Assembly (NCBI GenBank): GCA_034766995.1
Contig: CM068317.1
Location: forward strand, 17,993,654-18,057,653
DNA: 64,000 bases
Direction of reading: 5' to 3'
DNA from: Acanthacorydalis orientalis
Taxonomy: Eukaryota; Arthropoda; Insecta; Megaloptera; Corydalidae
This document shows, piece after piece, positions 11,429 through 22,766 of the stretch; the first letter of the stretch is position 1; every line of letters begins with the position of its first letter. The notes beneath the pieces were generated by a model. It was not told the origin of the DNA. It searched no databases and worked only from the letters and a program-made list of their open reading frames with translations. The position numbers were made by a program, and so were the translations under genes.

Positions 11429-12348
11429 CGAGGTTAGACAATTAAGTAATGCGACCGATTTTTTTCTCGGCCTGTGGTAACACTGCGAACCTGTAACTCC
11501 GCCACCGTAATAGCAGATCCCTACTCTCTCGATTGAGACCTTGACCACCCTCGTACGATCATTTCTTCGCCAGCTGTTTAGTGTTTTGTAACAACGCGCG
11601 AGTAGTGCATGTCACGAAGCCCACCGAATGAACATCGCTCAAGATTGTCTCGAGCAGGTTGAAAGTGATCCTACTCTTCTCGATCGAGTTATTACTGGTG
11701 ATGAAAGTTGGTTCTTTCAATATGACCCCGAAACTAAACAACAAAGCCAACAGTGGCTGTCCCCTGGAGCACCAAGGCCAAAGAAGGCGAGAAATGAGCA
11801 AGTCCAAAGTGAAAACCATGTTGATTTGCTTCTTCGACAGCAAAGGGGTGGTTCACAAAGAGTTCGTACCACCTGGACAAACCGTAAATCAAGTATTCTA
11901 CCGCAATGTGCTCGAAAAATTACGAAAAAGGGTGCTCAGAGTGCGTCCAGAGATCGCGAAGACTTGGGTTCTGCATCACGACAATGCTCCCTGTCACAGT
12001 GCGTTCAGTGTCTCTCAGTTTTTGGCGTCTAAAGGCATCGCAACGTTACCACAACCGCCCTATTCACCGGACATGTCACCCTGCGACTTTCTCCTATTCC
12101 CCCATATGAAAAAATTCGTCAAAGGTCGACATTTTGACTCCGTTGAAGATATCCAAGAATCTGTGACGAGGGTACTCGGAGAGGTCCCACAAGAAGTGTT
12201 CCAGAATTGTTACGAAAACTGGAAAACTCGCTGGAAAGTGTATAGATGCGGGAGGGGACTACTTTGAAGGGGATCGCAGCGATGTACCTTAATTTTTAAA
12301 TATACTCGATTTTTGAATTTTGTCGCATTACTTAATTGTCTGACCTCG
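11429..12348 (+). mobile_element. mariner copy 1, deletion derivative (920 bp)
   Basis: The inverted ends CGAGGTTAGACAATTAAG and, from the right, CGAGGTCAGACAATTAAG continue through GTAATGCGAC and are flanked by TA (11427-11428, 12349-12350). A full mariner is about 1.3 kb; here the part encoding the N-terminal helix-turn-helix half of the transposase is missing. The junction lies near 11616, between GTCACGAA and GCCCACCG. A partner copy at 39162-40051 shares the same ends but a different deletion. Confidence 0.93.
11628..12267 (+). pseudogene. mariner transposase, catalytic half, frameshifted
   Basis: Mariner transposase cuts and joins DNA at TA sites through a DD34D triad. Here the catalytic half is readable in two frames: 11628 to about 11795 (LEQVESDPTLLDRVITGDES) and then onward (KVKTMLICFFDSKGVVHKEF, WVLHHDNAPCHSAF, PPYSPDMSPCDFLLFP). 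All three aspartates (TGDES, HHDNA, SPCDF) are present, with 34 residues between the second and third. One extra A in the stretch gcgagaaatgagc (about 11790-11800), compared with the 39-kb copy, breaks the frame. A 2-bp loss near 12236 scrambles the last residues after KTRWK. The DNA-binding half is deleted, so it is not functional. Confidence 0.9.
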
Positions 12349-12350
12349 TA

Positions 12351-13332
12351 TGCCTAAACATATAAATGCTGTAATAAAAATAAAAGAAGACTATAATTTA
12401 TTCATTTCAGAAACAAGCAAAAAGCAAATATTTTACATGAGTGAAAAGTGATTATATGAAGTTCTCAGTAAAAAATTTACAAATGATATAATATTTACTT
12501 TCTAAAATTATGAAATGAACACACATATTTTTATGCGCACTGAAATTTCTCGCCTTAAATTTAATATTCATAAACTGAATTTGTTTACTTTTGAATTTAA
12601 ATGTGAAGCACTTAATTTTAATAGGTTTTTTTATCTAATTACTTAAAGTAGAAATAAATATTGTGTAAATTTCAAAAAATAAATAACATCGTTTATATTT
12701 ATTTTCCTTATTTGCTTTTGAAGTAAGCAATTTAAAATTTGTAACGATTACTAAATTTATCGACAAGATTATACTATCGATATTTAGCGAACAGCAATTA
12801 AGATATAACAAATTGATAGATCCTAAGAAGAGTTTGTACAATAATTAAAGTTGCAAAAACAGAGGTTGACGAAATACAAACAGGATATGCGACTCGTAAA
12901 TGGCATCGACAATGTCATGGCACAAGAATAGTGCACTAGGAAATTTTAAAACTAGAGAAAAGAGTAACAGTTTATTTTTTTGGTAACTAAACGTTTACAC
13001 CGTGCATTAAGAAAAACTGAATAGGCTCACATTATTTAGTTAAGTTATTTTTACAAAGTTTGACTACATATAGAAAAAAAAATAATAAAATTAAGTAATT
13101 ATATAATTCATGTAGAATTATTAGAATTTTAAAAAGACAGCACTGGAGATGAAAACGGCGTCCATTTTTTTCAAATCAACGCTTTCCTATGCAAATTATT
13201 TTAAAAATGTTGGACAAATGAACAAATAATATTTTCATTGAAGGATACATAGACAATGTAGTGATTAAAGAAAAGAAAAGAAAGAAAACGCACATTAAAA
13301 GAAGTTTCATTTTTGTTAAATGGAACTTTTTT

Positions 13333-13335
<3 letters not shown>
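12351..13335. other. AT-rich intron, nothing recognised
   Basis: Non-coding; no splice-bounded open frame was found. Confidence 0.45.

Positions 13336-13411
<76 letters not shown>
13336..13411. repeat. (TA)n microsatellite, about 76 nt
   Basis: An uninterrupted TA run. Ile-Tyr open frames across it on both strands are artefacts. Confidence 0.95.
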
Positions 13412-13414
<3 letters not shown>

Positions 13415-13504
13415 TGCACACATATAAAATGTTATTCCGTTTTGAGTGTCCGGTGTGTGTCTGTCAACGTGTATGTATGTATATAGTACAGTCTTTATAT
13501 TCAG

Positions 13505-13700
13505 GTCATGATTAGAACGGTATTGTTATCCCTGTCTGCATTCGAAGTTCATGTTCTGTCGACAGGGATGCTGGGTCGCCGTGGAAACGTGGCAGGACGA
13601 CGCCAGCGTGACGCGTCGCGGCGCCCAACGACGCTTGTTTGCCGCCACCGATTACAATAAATATACGAATCCTGTATTGGCTTACTCGCCGTGCACGTAT
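13505..13700. other. GC-rich island of unknown nature
   Basis: About 190 bp with many CpG and GC-rich words (GTCGCCGTGGAAACGTGG, GACGCGTCGCGGCGCCC) sits in flanks that are about 80% AT. An AATAAA lies at about 13656 just past the GC-rich core. Frames on either strand are short and not recognisable. Possibilities are a solo LTR fragment (GC-rich body followed by AATAAA), a regulatory element, or a remnant of a GC-rich transposon. Confidence 0.4.
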
Positions 13701-14345
13701 TTTAAAATTGATTTTATTAAATAGTGTCAATGAAAGTTTTAAAATTAATGAATGAAATCCATAATCGTTTCTTTTTTTCATTATAAATATATTTATTTAA
13801 GAACATCTGAAGATAACTATTCTCTTTTTAAGTAAACTGTTATTTTTATAATTATTAAATTAAATTTATTAAAAGCTTGCAATACTATTAATTTTTTATG
13901 TTTGTGTAAACCTTTGGTTTACAAATTTTTTTGCCCACCAGGCCTCTTTTAAATACAAACATATTTTATGAAGCCCTACTGTTAATTTCAATTTTAAATT
14001 GATTCCAAATACACTTAAATAAACTCGATTTATATTAGCTATAGCTATGAAGTATTTCAAAAATATCAAATAAAAAAAACAAATGATATGTACGTTTTAT
14101 TTTCATTTGTAAAAAATAAAAAGTCAAAAAGATTAAAAGAAACAAGAAGTGTACAAAAATAAATAAAAAATATATATTACTAAAATGATAGACTAAATGA
14201 AAGGGATACCTCTAGTTGAAATACTAACACAATCGAAAACTGGCATAAGTAAAAAATATAAATGCTATAATTAAAATCAACAAGTGTTAATCTACAAAGA
14301 ACAGTGAAAACAAAAGAACAAAAAGATATACAGTTCATTAAAAAA
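13701..14345. other. AT-rich intron, nothing recognised
   Basis: Non-coding. Confidence 0.5.
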
Positions 14346-14347
14346 TA

Positions 14348-14715
14348 TTAGGTTGGTGCAAAAATAATTGCGGTTTTTATGTATCGAGTATAAAAACGCA
14401 CATATCAGTTAAAAATTATATTTATTAATCAAAATAAAAACCATTGACCAGTATATATTTCTCTCAACGGGAAACAGGTTTGTTTATTCCTGCAAGATAG
14501 AATTCTGGGGTTTGGAATTAACAAATTCATCGAAAGTGCTTTCAGATGATGCTTGATATTTGAAAATTTCCTCTCGTAGGAAATTACTCAAATGTTTAAA
14601 AAAATTACAATCTGGCTGAGACAGGTCCGGAGAATAAGTTGGGTGAGGTAAGGTTTAGCTGAAGGACGTCCACAACCCTCCTCATCATCAAGGCTTTCAT
14701 TTCAACGTGTGTTCA
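14348..14715 (-). mobile_element. cecropia-type mariner, internally deleted
   Basis: The right end of the element lies at 14348, preceded by TA, and reads TTAGGTTGGTGCAAAAATAA, followed by TTGCGG. This is the same terminal sequence type as human Hsmar1/MADE1. On the minus strand the C-terminal transposase is readable as HPTYSPDLSQPDCNFFKHLS, then NFLREEIFKYQASSESTFDE, so the last catalytic Asp region (SQPD) is present. Upstream, ESLDDEEGCGRPSAKP from the N-terminal linker is joined directly to LPHPTYSP, so the middle of the transposase has been deleted. The far inverted end was not found. Confidence 0.8.
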
Positions 14716-14759
14716 TGTAGAATATTGAAAGTGTTTATAAAGTAAGAAAAAAGATTTAA

Positions 14760-14838
14760 TGAAATAGAATTATATAGAATACAGCTAAATTTAAGTTATG
14801 TAATGAAAAAAAGAAACTATATCTATCTACCTATATAC

Positions 14839-14888
<50 letters not shown>

Positions 14889-15450
14889 ATATCTATCTAC
14901 CTATATAAATATGTAAATATATATACACATACACATGTATGTATCTTATAAAGTTATTTTAATTTTTAAATATATCATTTTGTAATTGATTAACTTGGTA
15001 AATGTTATTACTACACCTACAACTAATTCGTTTCCAATACAATATACTGAATTTACACATTAAAATTAAAAGTATGTATGTCTTAATTCAAATATAAATC
15101 AAATTTGAATCAGAAAAATCTAATATTTTCATTCACATTTCTTTGCGATTGAAAAATATATAAAAATTAAGATAAATAGAAAAAGAAGAGTTTTTAAAGA
15201 TTAAAAATAAACAATAATTTAATATTATTTTGGGATATGCTCAAATAATATATTTATTGATATAAATTGATATTACAATGACACATTTCATTGGAAAAAC
15301 GTTCAGATGATATTTTATTTTCAGTTATGAACTGGATTTTCGATACAAAAAAGTGTATATTTCAGTTTTTCTAAAGTCAAAATATACATACATATCTGAC
15401 AATCGGAAAAAGGGGATTGGTCGTACAAAAAAATGGTGTTGCATTGTAGT

Positions 15451-15523
<73 letters not shown>

Positions 15524-16069
15524 TAATTCATTCATTCAGTTTCCGCAATATATGATTGTTGATTTATCTTTTTTATATAAATAAATTAATATTTTCCCAT
15601 AAATCATGAGCACTCTTTTGTTTTACTTGTTTTAAGGAACAATTGCTACTTCAATATTTTTAATCATTTTCATAATTTCAGTTCTTTGCACATTAACTAA
15701 TTAAAAGTTTATTGAAATTTCTTCTATGAAACTTAAAAGTATTCCTAGATAAATTTAATGTTTTAATGTAAGACGTTTTATATATCTGTAGAAATCAGTT
15801 CTTGCTGTGCCAGTTATTTGTAATTTTTTCCTTAAAATTCCGATTCAAAATCATCCGCCCGCCTTTCACAATTATTTGTCAAGAATTTTAAAAATTATTT
15901 TTTCTAAGAAATAGTTACAACTTCCTTTTTTTTTAATTACTTCATTGATTCAGGTTATCTCCCTACTTTTCACTTATTTGCGTTATATAAGTCAATTAAT
16001 ATTTTTGTATATATTGTCGTTATATAATCAATATATCACAATAGACGTATTGTACATTTTACCATTAAT

Positions 16070-16141
<72 letters not shown>

Positions 16142-16248
16142 CTTTTTACTATAATCATTTTTTCAGTGTTTTAAAGTTGGTTTTCATTATTAAATCGCTG
16201 ATTCAATTGTGACAAAATGCATTCATTTGTTTATGCACTTACACACGT

Positions 16249-16338
<90 letters not shown>

Positions 16339-16460
16339 TCCGGTAAGTGCTACTTTTACCTTAAAAATGACTTCATGAAACATTCTTAATACTTTGTTTC
16401 CGCTTCGTTTGCTCATATATGAGGTGAACTGTCACTCAGATTAATCTTGCTTAACATCGC
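14760..16460. other. AT-rich intron with several TA arrays
   Basis: Non-coding. Microsatellites lie at about 14848-14884, 15453-15519, 16072-16137 and 16248-16337 (CA followed by TA). No gene was recognised. Confidence 0.5.
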
Positions 16461-16474
16461 GGTTTTAATTTCAG

Positions 16475-16731
16475 CAGAAGGTAGGATAGATACACAAAGA
16501 AGAGAAATTGTAATTTTAAAGCATCCAGGAAGTACTTCGAGAAGTAGATTTGTATGTAGAAGACTTACGGAGCAGCTAAATAAATCATAGACAGATTTGA
16601 CAATAGAAAGACTGAAGAATGATTTGTGTCGACTACAGGTTGGAAAAATTGCCTACTACACTACTAGGAACCCTCCAACCCATTCGGAATTTATGGTGTT
16701 TGGTTGCCAAATTCAATATTATATTAGACAG
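16475..16731 (+). pseudogene. exon-like sequence with one in-frame stop
   Basis: A 257-nt block has a convincing acceptor (ggttttaatttcag) and donor (GACAG/GTAATT) on the plus strand, opposite to talin. One frame reads AEGRIDTQRREIVILKHPGS, TSRSRFVCRRLTEQLNKS, a TAG stop at 16588-16590, then TDLTIERLKNDLCRLQVGKI and AYYTTRNPPTHSEFMVFGCQ. The composition is clearly protein-like. The stop is a single change from a glutamine codon, so this may be a recently dead exon, or the true gene may use another frame. No matching exons were found to either side. I do not recognise the family, and a transposon ORF is possible. Confidence 0.4.
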
Positions 16732-16762
16732 GTAATTTTGAGATTTCAATGATAAAAGACTG

Positions 16763-16851
<89 letters not shown>

Positions 16852-17616
16852 TAATCACAAAATGTTTTTATCGTTTTCACGGTTATTTGTACATATTCTT
16901 CACCTAATTGATATGACTTTATCAAAGACTGGGCACTGAATGCGTTACTTAACATTTACTAACATTCATTTTTTTATTATTTCAATCGTTTTACATTTTT
17001 TAAAAAATTAATAAGAATAGATAGTATTTAAGTCATATTTTTATGACAATATAACAAAAAAAATATACGAAAGTATGAGATTAAAAAAGAAATTATAAAT
17101 GTTTATAAAAGTAAAAAAAGGCGTTGAAAACAATGTACTTTTGCTATTTCTGACGAGAAAAATTATTGTGAATAAGGCCGTACTGATGAATATCTCATAT
17201 TAAATAAATAATATGACAAATCTATTACTACCAAACCTATTACTACACACCTATTACCTACCTTTATTACTAACATATGAGGGAGTAGGAGAATTGATTA
17301 TGTAAATAGGTTAAGATCTACACGTCAATTGTTTTAAAAGAATGACAACGGCGACTCGCTTCTGCTAGTCATAGCTTCAGCAGAGGAAGTCATGTGTACC
17401 ACAAGCAAATTCTCTAAACTCCTCGAAAACCGCTAGCGTCCCTTCAATTACTAGGCTTGTTCATTGTGCACGTCTAATCGATAGATGTTTGGTGAATGTG
17501 AATTTCATATATTACTGGTATTTATATACTTCGAGCGGAAACTCTTTGGATATTAAAATGCTGATTAAAGATAATTACCTAAAAAACGTTAAAAAGATTT
17601 AACATACGTCTCTGTG

Positions 17617-17700
<84 letters not shown>

Positions 17701-17795
17701 AGATCACGCAAAAAGAATGAAGGTATTTGAATAATGAATCATTTTTTTGTTTAAAGGTTTTTTCTCTTCTTTTCAGAATTTTGTAAATAAAACTT
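16732..17795. other. AT-rich sequence, TA arrays, one GC-richer patch
   Basis: (TA)n lies at about 16765-16849, and (TA)n followed by (CA)n at about 17620-17700. A more balanced patch at about 17340-17460 has frames such as SLQQRKSCVPQANSLNSSKT but no splice or start evidence, so it is not called. Confidence 0.45.
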
Positions 17796-18960
17796 GTGGA
17801 ATGTATTATGGAAAGGTACACGACAGAGCAATATACCAAAATAATTGAATTTTATTTTAAAAATCAGCGTTCAATTATTTTGATGCAGCGAACATATCGT
17901 CGTTATTTTAATATTCGAACAGCACAATCGGAGTCAATGATAGTTCGGTTGGACGTTTTCGACATAAAACGTATAGTCAGTAACCGTCCAGAATTTGGAT
18001 GACATCGTTCGGTTCTAACTATGGAAAATATTCAACATGTTCAGGAAAGTATTGCGCAAAGTTCTAAAACGTCAACCAGAAGACATTCAACGCAACTTGG
18101 AATATTTCGAGGTCACTACAAAAGATTTTGGCCGCATTAAAAATGTTTCCATACAAAGTGTAGTTTGTGCAAGAATTAAAGCCAACAGATTATCAGCATC
18201 ACTTTAATTATGTAATTTGGTTTAGCCAGTAAGCAGAAGAAAATAACGAATTTATTCACAATTTGATTATGAGTAATGAAGCTCAATTCCACTTAAATGG
18301 TTTCGTGAATAGATAAAAATGTAGAATATGGGCTATAGAGAATCCAAGAGCATTTCATAAGCGACAATTACATCTACTTAAGTGTACTTTTTGGTACAAA
18401 GTAACGTCCGAAAGGACTATAGCCCCTTATTTCTTCAAAAATGAAGACGGTACTGCTGTAGCCATAAATGGTGCTCAATACCGTCGATGATTGAAAAATT
18501 TTTGAGGCCAACTGTTAATAAGATATGATTCCAGCAAGATGGAGCCACAGCACACACAGCAAGAGTCGTCATGGAATTTTGTCGGGGCATTTTTGGCGAA
18601 AGAATGATTTCAAGAAACAGCGATTTTAATTGGCCTGCGTGGTCATATAATTTTGCATTCCCGATTTTTTCTTTGGGGCTACTTAAAAGAATGCGTATAC
18701 GTCAATAAGCCATAAGCCATCCCACAGCGAAATAACAAAATTAGTGAAGAAATTAGAATGTTATGTCCAGAAATCCTTACAAAAATGATGGAAAATACTT
18801 TAAAGAGAGCTCGGCTCTGTGAAATCGAAAATGGACATCACTCACGTGATATCGTTTTTATGTGTATGAGAATAAATCCCCATCCTTATACTATATTTTG
18901 TGGAAAAGAAGATGAAAATATTACAAAACAAAAAAAATATTAATGTTTTTTAAACCCCTT
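17796..18960 (+). pseudogene. Tc1/mariner-superfamily transposase, decayed
   Basis: The start MERYTTEQYTKIIEFYFKNQ and the next block, RRYFNIRTAQSESMI, are the N-terminus of a very common insect transposase in the IS630-Tc1-mariner superfamily, often labelled Tc3-like. Further blocks in changing frames are STQLGISRS, KPTDYQHHFNYVI, NLIMSNEAQFHLNGFVN, CRIWAIENPRAFH, TIAPYFFKNEDGTAVAING, FLWGYLKECVYVNKP and EILTKMMENTLKRARLCEIE. The usual first acidic residue (SDEA) is SNEA here. Several stops and frameshifts are present, so it is inactive. The 3' part is shared with the block at 22245. Confidence 0.8.
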
Positions 18961-18977
18961 TGTTCTTTTTGCGCCGC

Positions 18978-19027
<50 letters not shown>

Positions 19028-19296
19028 TACAAGTTTAACCCTGAACGCATAATTAAGCCTTTTCTACATTGCATCAATGAAATACCAGTAGGTATTATAT
19101 ATTTGAATTTATTACTATCTTCTTTCGCACAATGATCATTTTATTTACAATTATTGTCTTTATTAAGTTTAGTATATAAGTGTTAATATAATGTTTTGTT
19201 TTATTAATTTAATTTAATAATTTTGTTTTATTAATTTAAACAATAATGGGGTTTCTCTCCATTAGATATATTGATGATAATTCAAATATTAGTGTA

Positions 19297-19369
<73 letters not shown>

Positions 19370-20110
19370 TATACAAAAATATAGAATTTAGTAGACGATA
19401 ATTATGACATACAGATACAATCTACTACTAAATTAATTCAATAGATGTTATAGTGTGATTGTATTTTAGATTGTTTTTGTATAGAATTTACTTCGAACTG
19501 GCTGACCATTAGTCTAAAATATTATTTGTTTATTGTAAAATATCCAAACATCAGTGATAAATAAAAAATAATATTTTTGCAACATTTTTTTTATACCAAG
19601 TAAATAATATTTAAATAAATAAGATTAGTTAAATAAATAAGATTAAATACATAAATAAGATTAGTTAAATCTTAGTTCAAACATTTCTTGAACTTGTACT
19701 GTTTCTTACAAAATTAACGATTTTCTTTTTATATTATTGATAGAGAAATAAAATAAGTGGATGACGATAATGTACAATACGTAAAAATATTACGTGATTT
19801 TTAAGATGCTAATAAGTTAAAAGTAAGGAGACAAACTGAATCAATGAATAAATCTTGGGAAATAGAACTATTTCTTAAAAAAATACATTTTAAAATTCTT
19901 GATAAATAATTGTGAAAGCCACGTGGAAGATACTGGGTCGGAATTTTAAGGAAAGAATAATAAATAATAAAACTGACACAGGAAGAATTGATTTCGTAAA
20001 TTATATGAAAATATAAAACGACTTGCATTAAAAAAATAAATTTATCTAGGAATACTTCCAAAGAAAGAATAATACACTAGAAGAAGATACTAGAAGAAAT
20101 TTGAACAAAA
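18476..20110 (+). repeat. duplicated block, copy 1
   Basis: From within the transposase 3' part to about 20110, this sequence aligns colinearly with 22245-24430. Shared landmarks are AAGATGGAGCCACAGCACAC, GCCTTTTCTACATTGC, ATAGAATTTAGTAG, GATAAATAAAAAATAATA and ATTGTGAAAGCC. The match runs more than 1 kb beyond the transposase stop, so it is either a segmental duplication or two copies of a larger transposon. The TA at 19601-19602 is the empty target for the mariner in copy 2. Confidence 0.85.
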
Positions 20111-20413
20111 ATTTAATTAGTTAAAAATTATATATTAGTAACACAAAAATTATATCTTGTTTAAATAAAGTATATAATAGAAAACATTCAAAGTATTTTT
20201 CATGAAAAGTTTTACAAAATCGTTTCGACACAAGATGTGTAAACGACAATTTTTATTTAAGAAATCGGATAGAAAAGTAAAAGAAACATAACAATCGTTC
20301 TGTTTATAAAAATAACTCAACCATGCACTGTAAATAAGTATTTAAATTTCTTGTAAATTTAATTAAATACGTATATAAAATTTGCAATGTTATTGACATT
20401 TCTATTTCATTTT

Positions 20414-20454
<41 letters not shown>

Positions 20455-20604
20455 ATTTGAAGTAACATTACACTTAGTATTTTACGAAATTTAATAAACA
20501 AATATATACGCGCATTGTGAGATCTGAACATAAGACAATAACAGAAACATGTCAATGATTTATTTCAATTGTCAATGAAGTATATTTACATATATACAAA
20601 TAGG

Positions 20605-20678
<74 letters not shown>

Positions 20679-21605
20679 ATTTTGACTTTGATTCGCGGAA
20701 GCCTTGAAGAGGTTACGCGGAACCACATGGTTCAACGAAACACAATTTAAAGATCACTGGTATAGTATATGGTATTTACGTTTATACATCTGTCTAATTT
20801 TTGTATTTCGATTCTTGTATCTGATTGGTTGATATTTGTACACAGAATTTGATATATGTGCGGATATGCAATGAACGTTGTATAATTTGTATATTGCAAA
20901 ACCGTTAGTATCGATATCAAATATAGATTTTACTGTTATAAAAATATTAGCGTCGTTAGATAAGATATCAATAAGTTTGCCAATCTGCTCTTCTTCTATA
21001 ATCAAGTATATCTTTATACATATTAATTTTTATTATTTACATCAGTATTAAATATTTTAAATAATTGCACATTGTTATGTTAAAATTTCTTATCCGAATC
21101 TTCCTAATTTTTACTTTAAAATGTTTTTACTGCAAGAATGGGCATAAGGATAACTATGTTTCAGAATATTACTATTCAGTGATTTAAGTAGACATTTCAA
21201 GTAGTGATTTAAAGATTTGGATAAATATGATGATGATTGTTTAACATGGTTGCATAAAATTCAAATCTATGCAAAAACTTAGAAAAGTATTTGACTTTGT
21301 AGTACAATAAACATGTTGTGTATTAAATGCAGCATTATCTATTTCTAATTGCCTTTTATTTTTTAAAAACAATTCCATATTTTTAAGAATTTTTGTTATG
21401 TTTGTTAATTATTTATTTGTACATCTTTTAGCCAATGGATAACAAGAAAAGTTATTATTATGATTAAAGTTAAAATATGAAATTAATATTTTTATAAACA
21501 AGCAATGTAATTAAGTCTTAAATTTAAAGAAAGTGAAACCTGAATATCTATTAAGTCGTAGTTAATCAAATAGAATGTAGATTTTGTACCTCTTATCTAT
21601 CTATC

Positions 21606-21685
<80 letters not shown>

Positions 21686-21736
21686 GAGAGAGAGAGAGAA
21701 GAGTAAGCGACTTGCTAAATTTAATTTAATGGTCAT

Positions 21737-21812
<76 letters not shown>

Positions 21813-22244
21813 AAAAAGCTGTTTATTTACTATTCTGTACACACTTATCAAAACCATATATTAAAAAATAATAAAATTATCAAATTCAAACGGAAGACAC
21901 ACCATCATTGAGATAAAGTATTTTATAATTTAGCATAACACATGTAATATAAAAAAACATTTAGTAGTCATATTATATTTTAATCTAATAAAACGAGTTT
22001 TTAATGTAGTTAACTTGACTATTAAAAATTTAATAATATATTTAAATTGTTTTTGTACTGAATATCTATAGTTTTGTAGTATATGATAAATCGCAAATAA
22101 TTTTTTAGTCACAGAAATAGTTTGGACACTGGCTAAATTCACTTTCGCAAATGAATTATTTTTTAACCCCACAAAACCACACCATCACTTTTTCATCACC
22201 CCGCAAATCACCCATCACCATACATAATTTTTTCTATCAAAAAT
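20111..22244. other. AT-rich sequence between duplicated blocks
   Basis: TA arrays lie at about 20421-20451, 20610-20674, 21608-21688 (ending in GAGA repeats) and 21741-21811. I saw no gene. Short open frames have intron-like composition. Confidence 0.5.
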
Positions 22245-22691
22245 ATTCTTAATACCATCGATTATAGAACATTTTTTGAGATCAGCTGTTGATAATTGTC
22301 CAAGATGTGATTCTAATAAGATGGAGCCACAGCACACACAGCAAGACCTGCTATGGAACTTTTACGGGGCATTTTTGGCGAACGAATAATTTCAAGAAAT
22401 AGCGATTTTAATTAGTCCGCGAGTTCGCTTGATTTTGCAATCACGATTTTTTTTTTGGGGCTATTTAAAAGAATCTGTATACGTCAATAAGCCAAAAACC
22501 ATCCTGCAGCTAAATAACTACATTCGAGAAGAAATTCGAACGTTATGTAAATCCTGAGAAAAATGATACACATTTTTTATGTGTAATAAAGAAAAATATA
22601 CTATATTTTGGAAAATAAAAAAGAAGAATATATTACAAAACAAAAAAAATATTAATGTTTTAAACCCCTTCGTTCTTTTTGCATTACCTAC

Positions 22692-22766
<75 letters not shown>

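Noticed and set aside
11559..11843. Minus-strand frames across the two mariner copies (also 39348-39614)
   Set aside because: They are antisense to the transposase and fully explained by it.
13512..13781. 89-codon minus-strand frame across the GC-rich island
   Set aside because: GC-rich sequence has few stops by chance; no recognisable motif.
17340..17460. Balanced-GC patch with protein-like words
   Set aside because: No consistent single frame beyond about 40 codons and no splice signals; left as unannotated.
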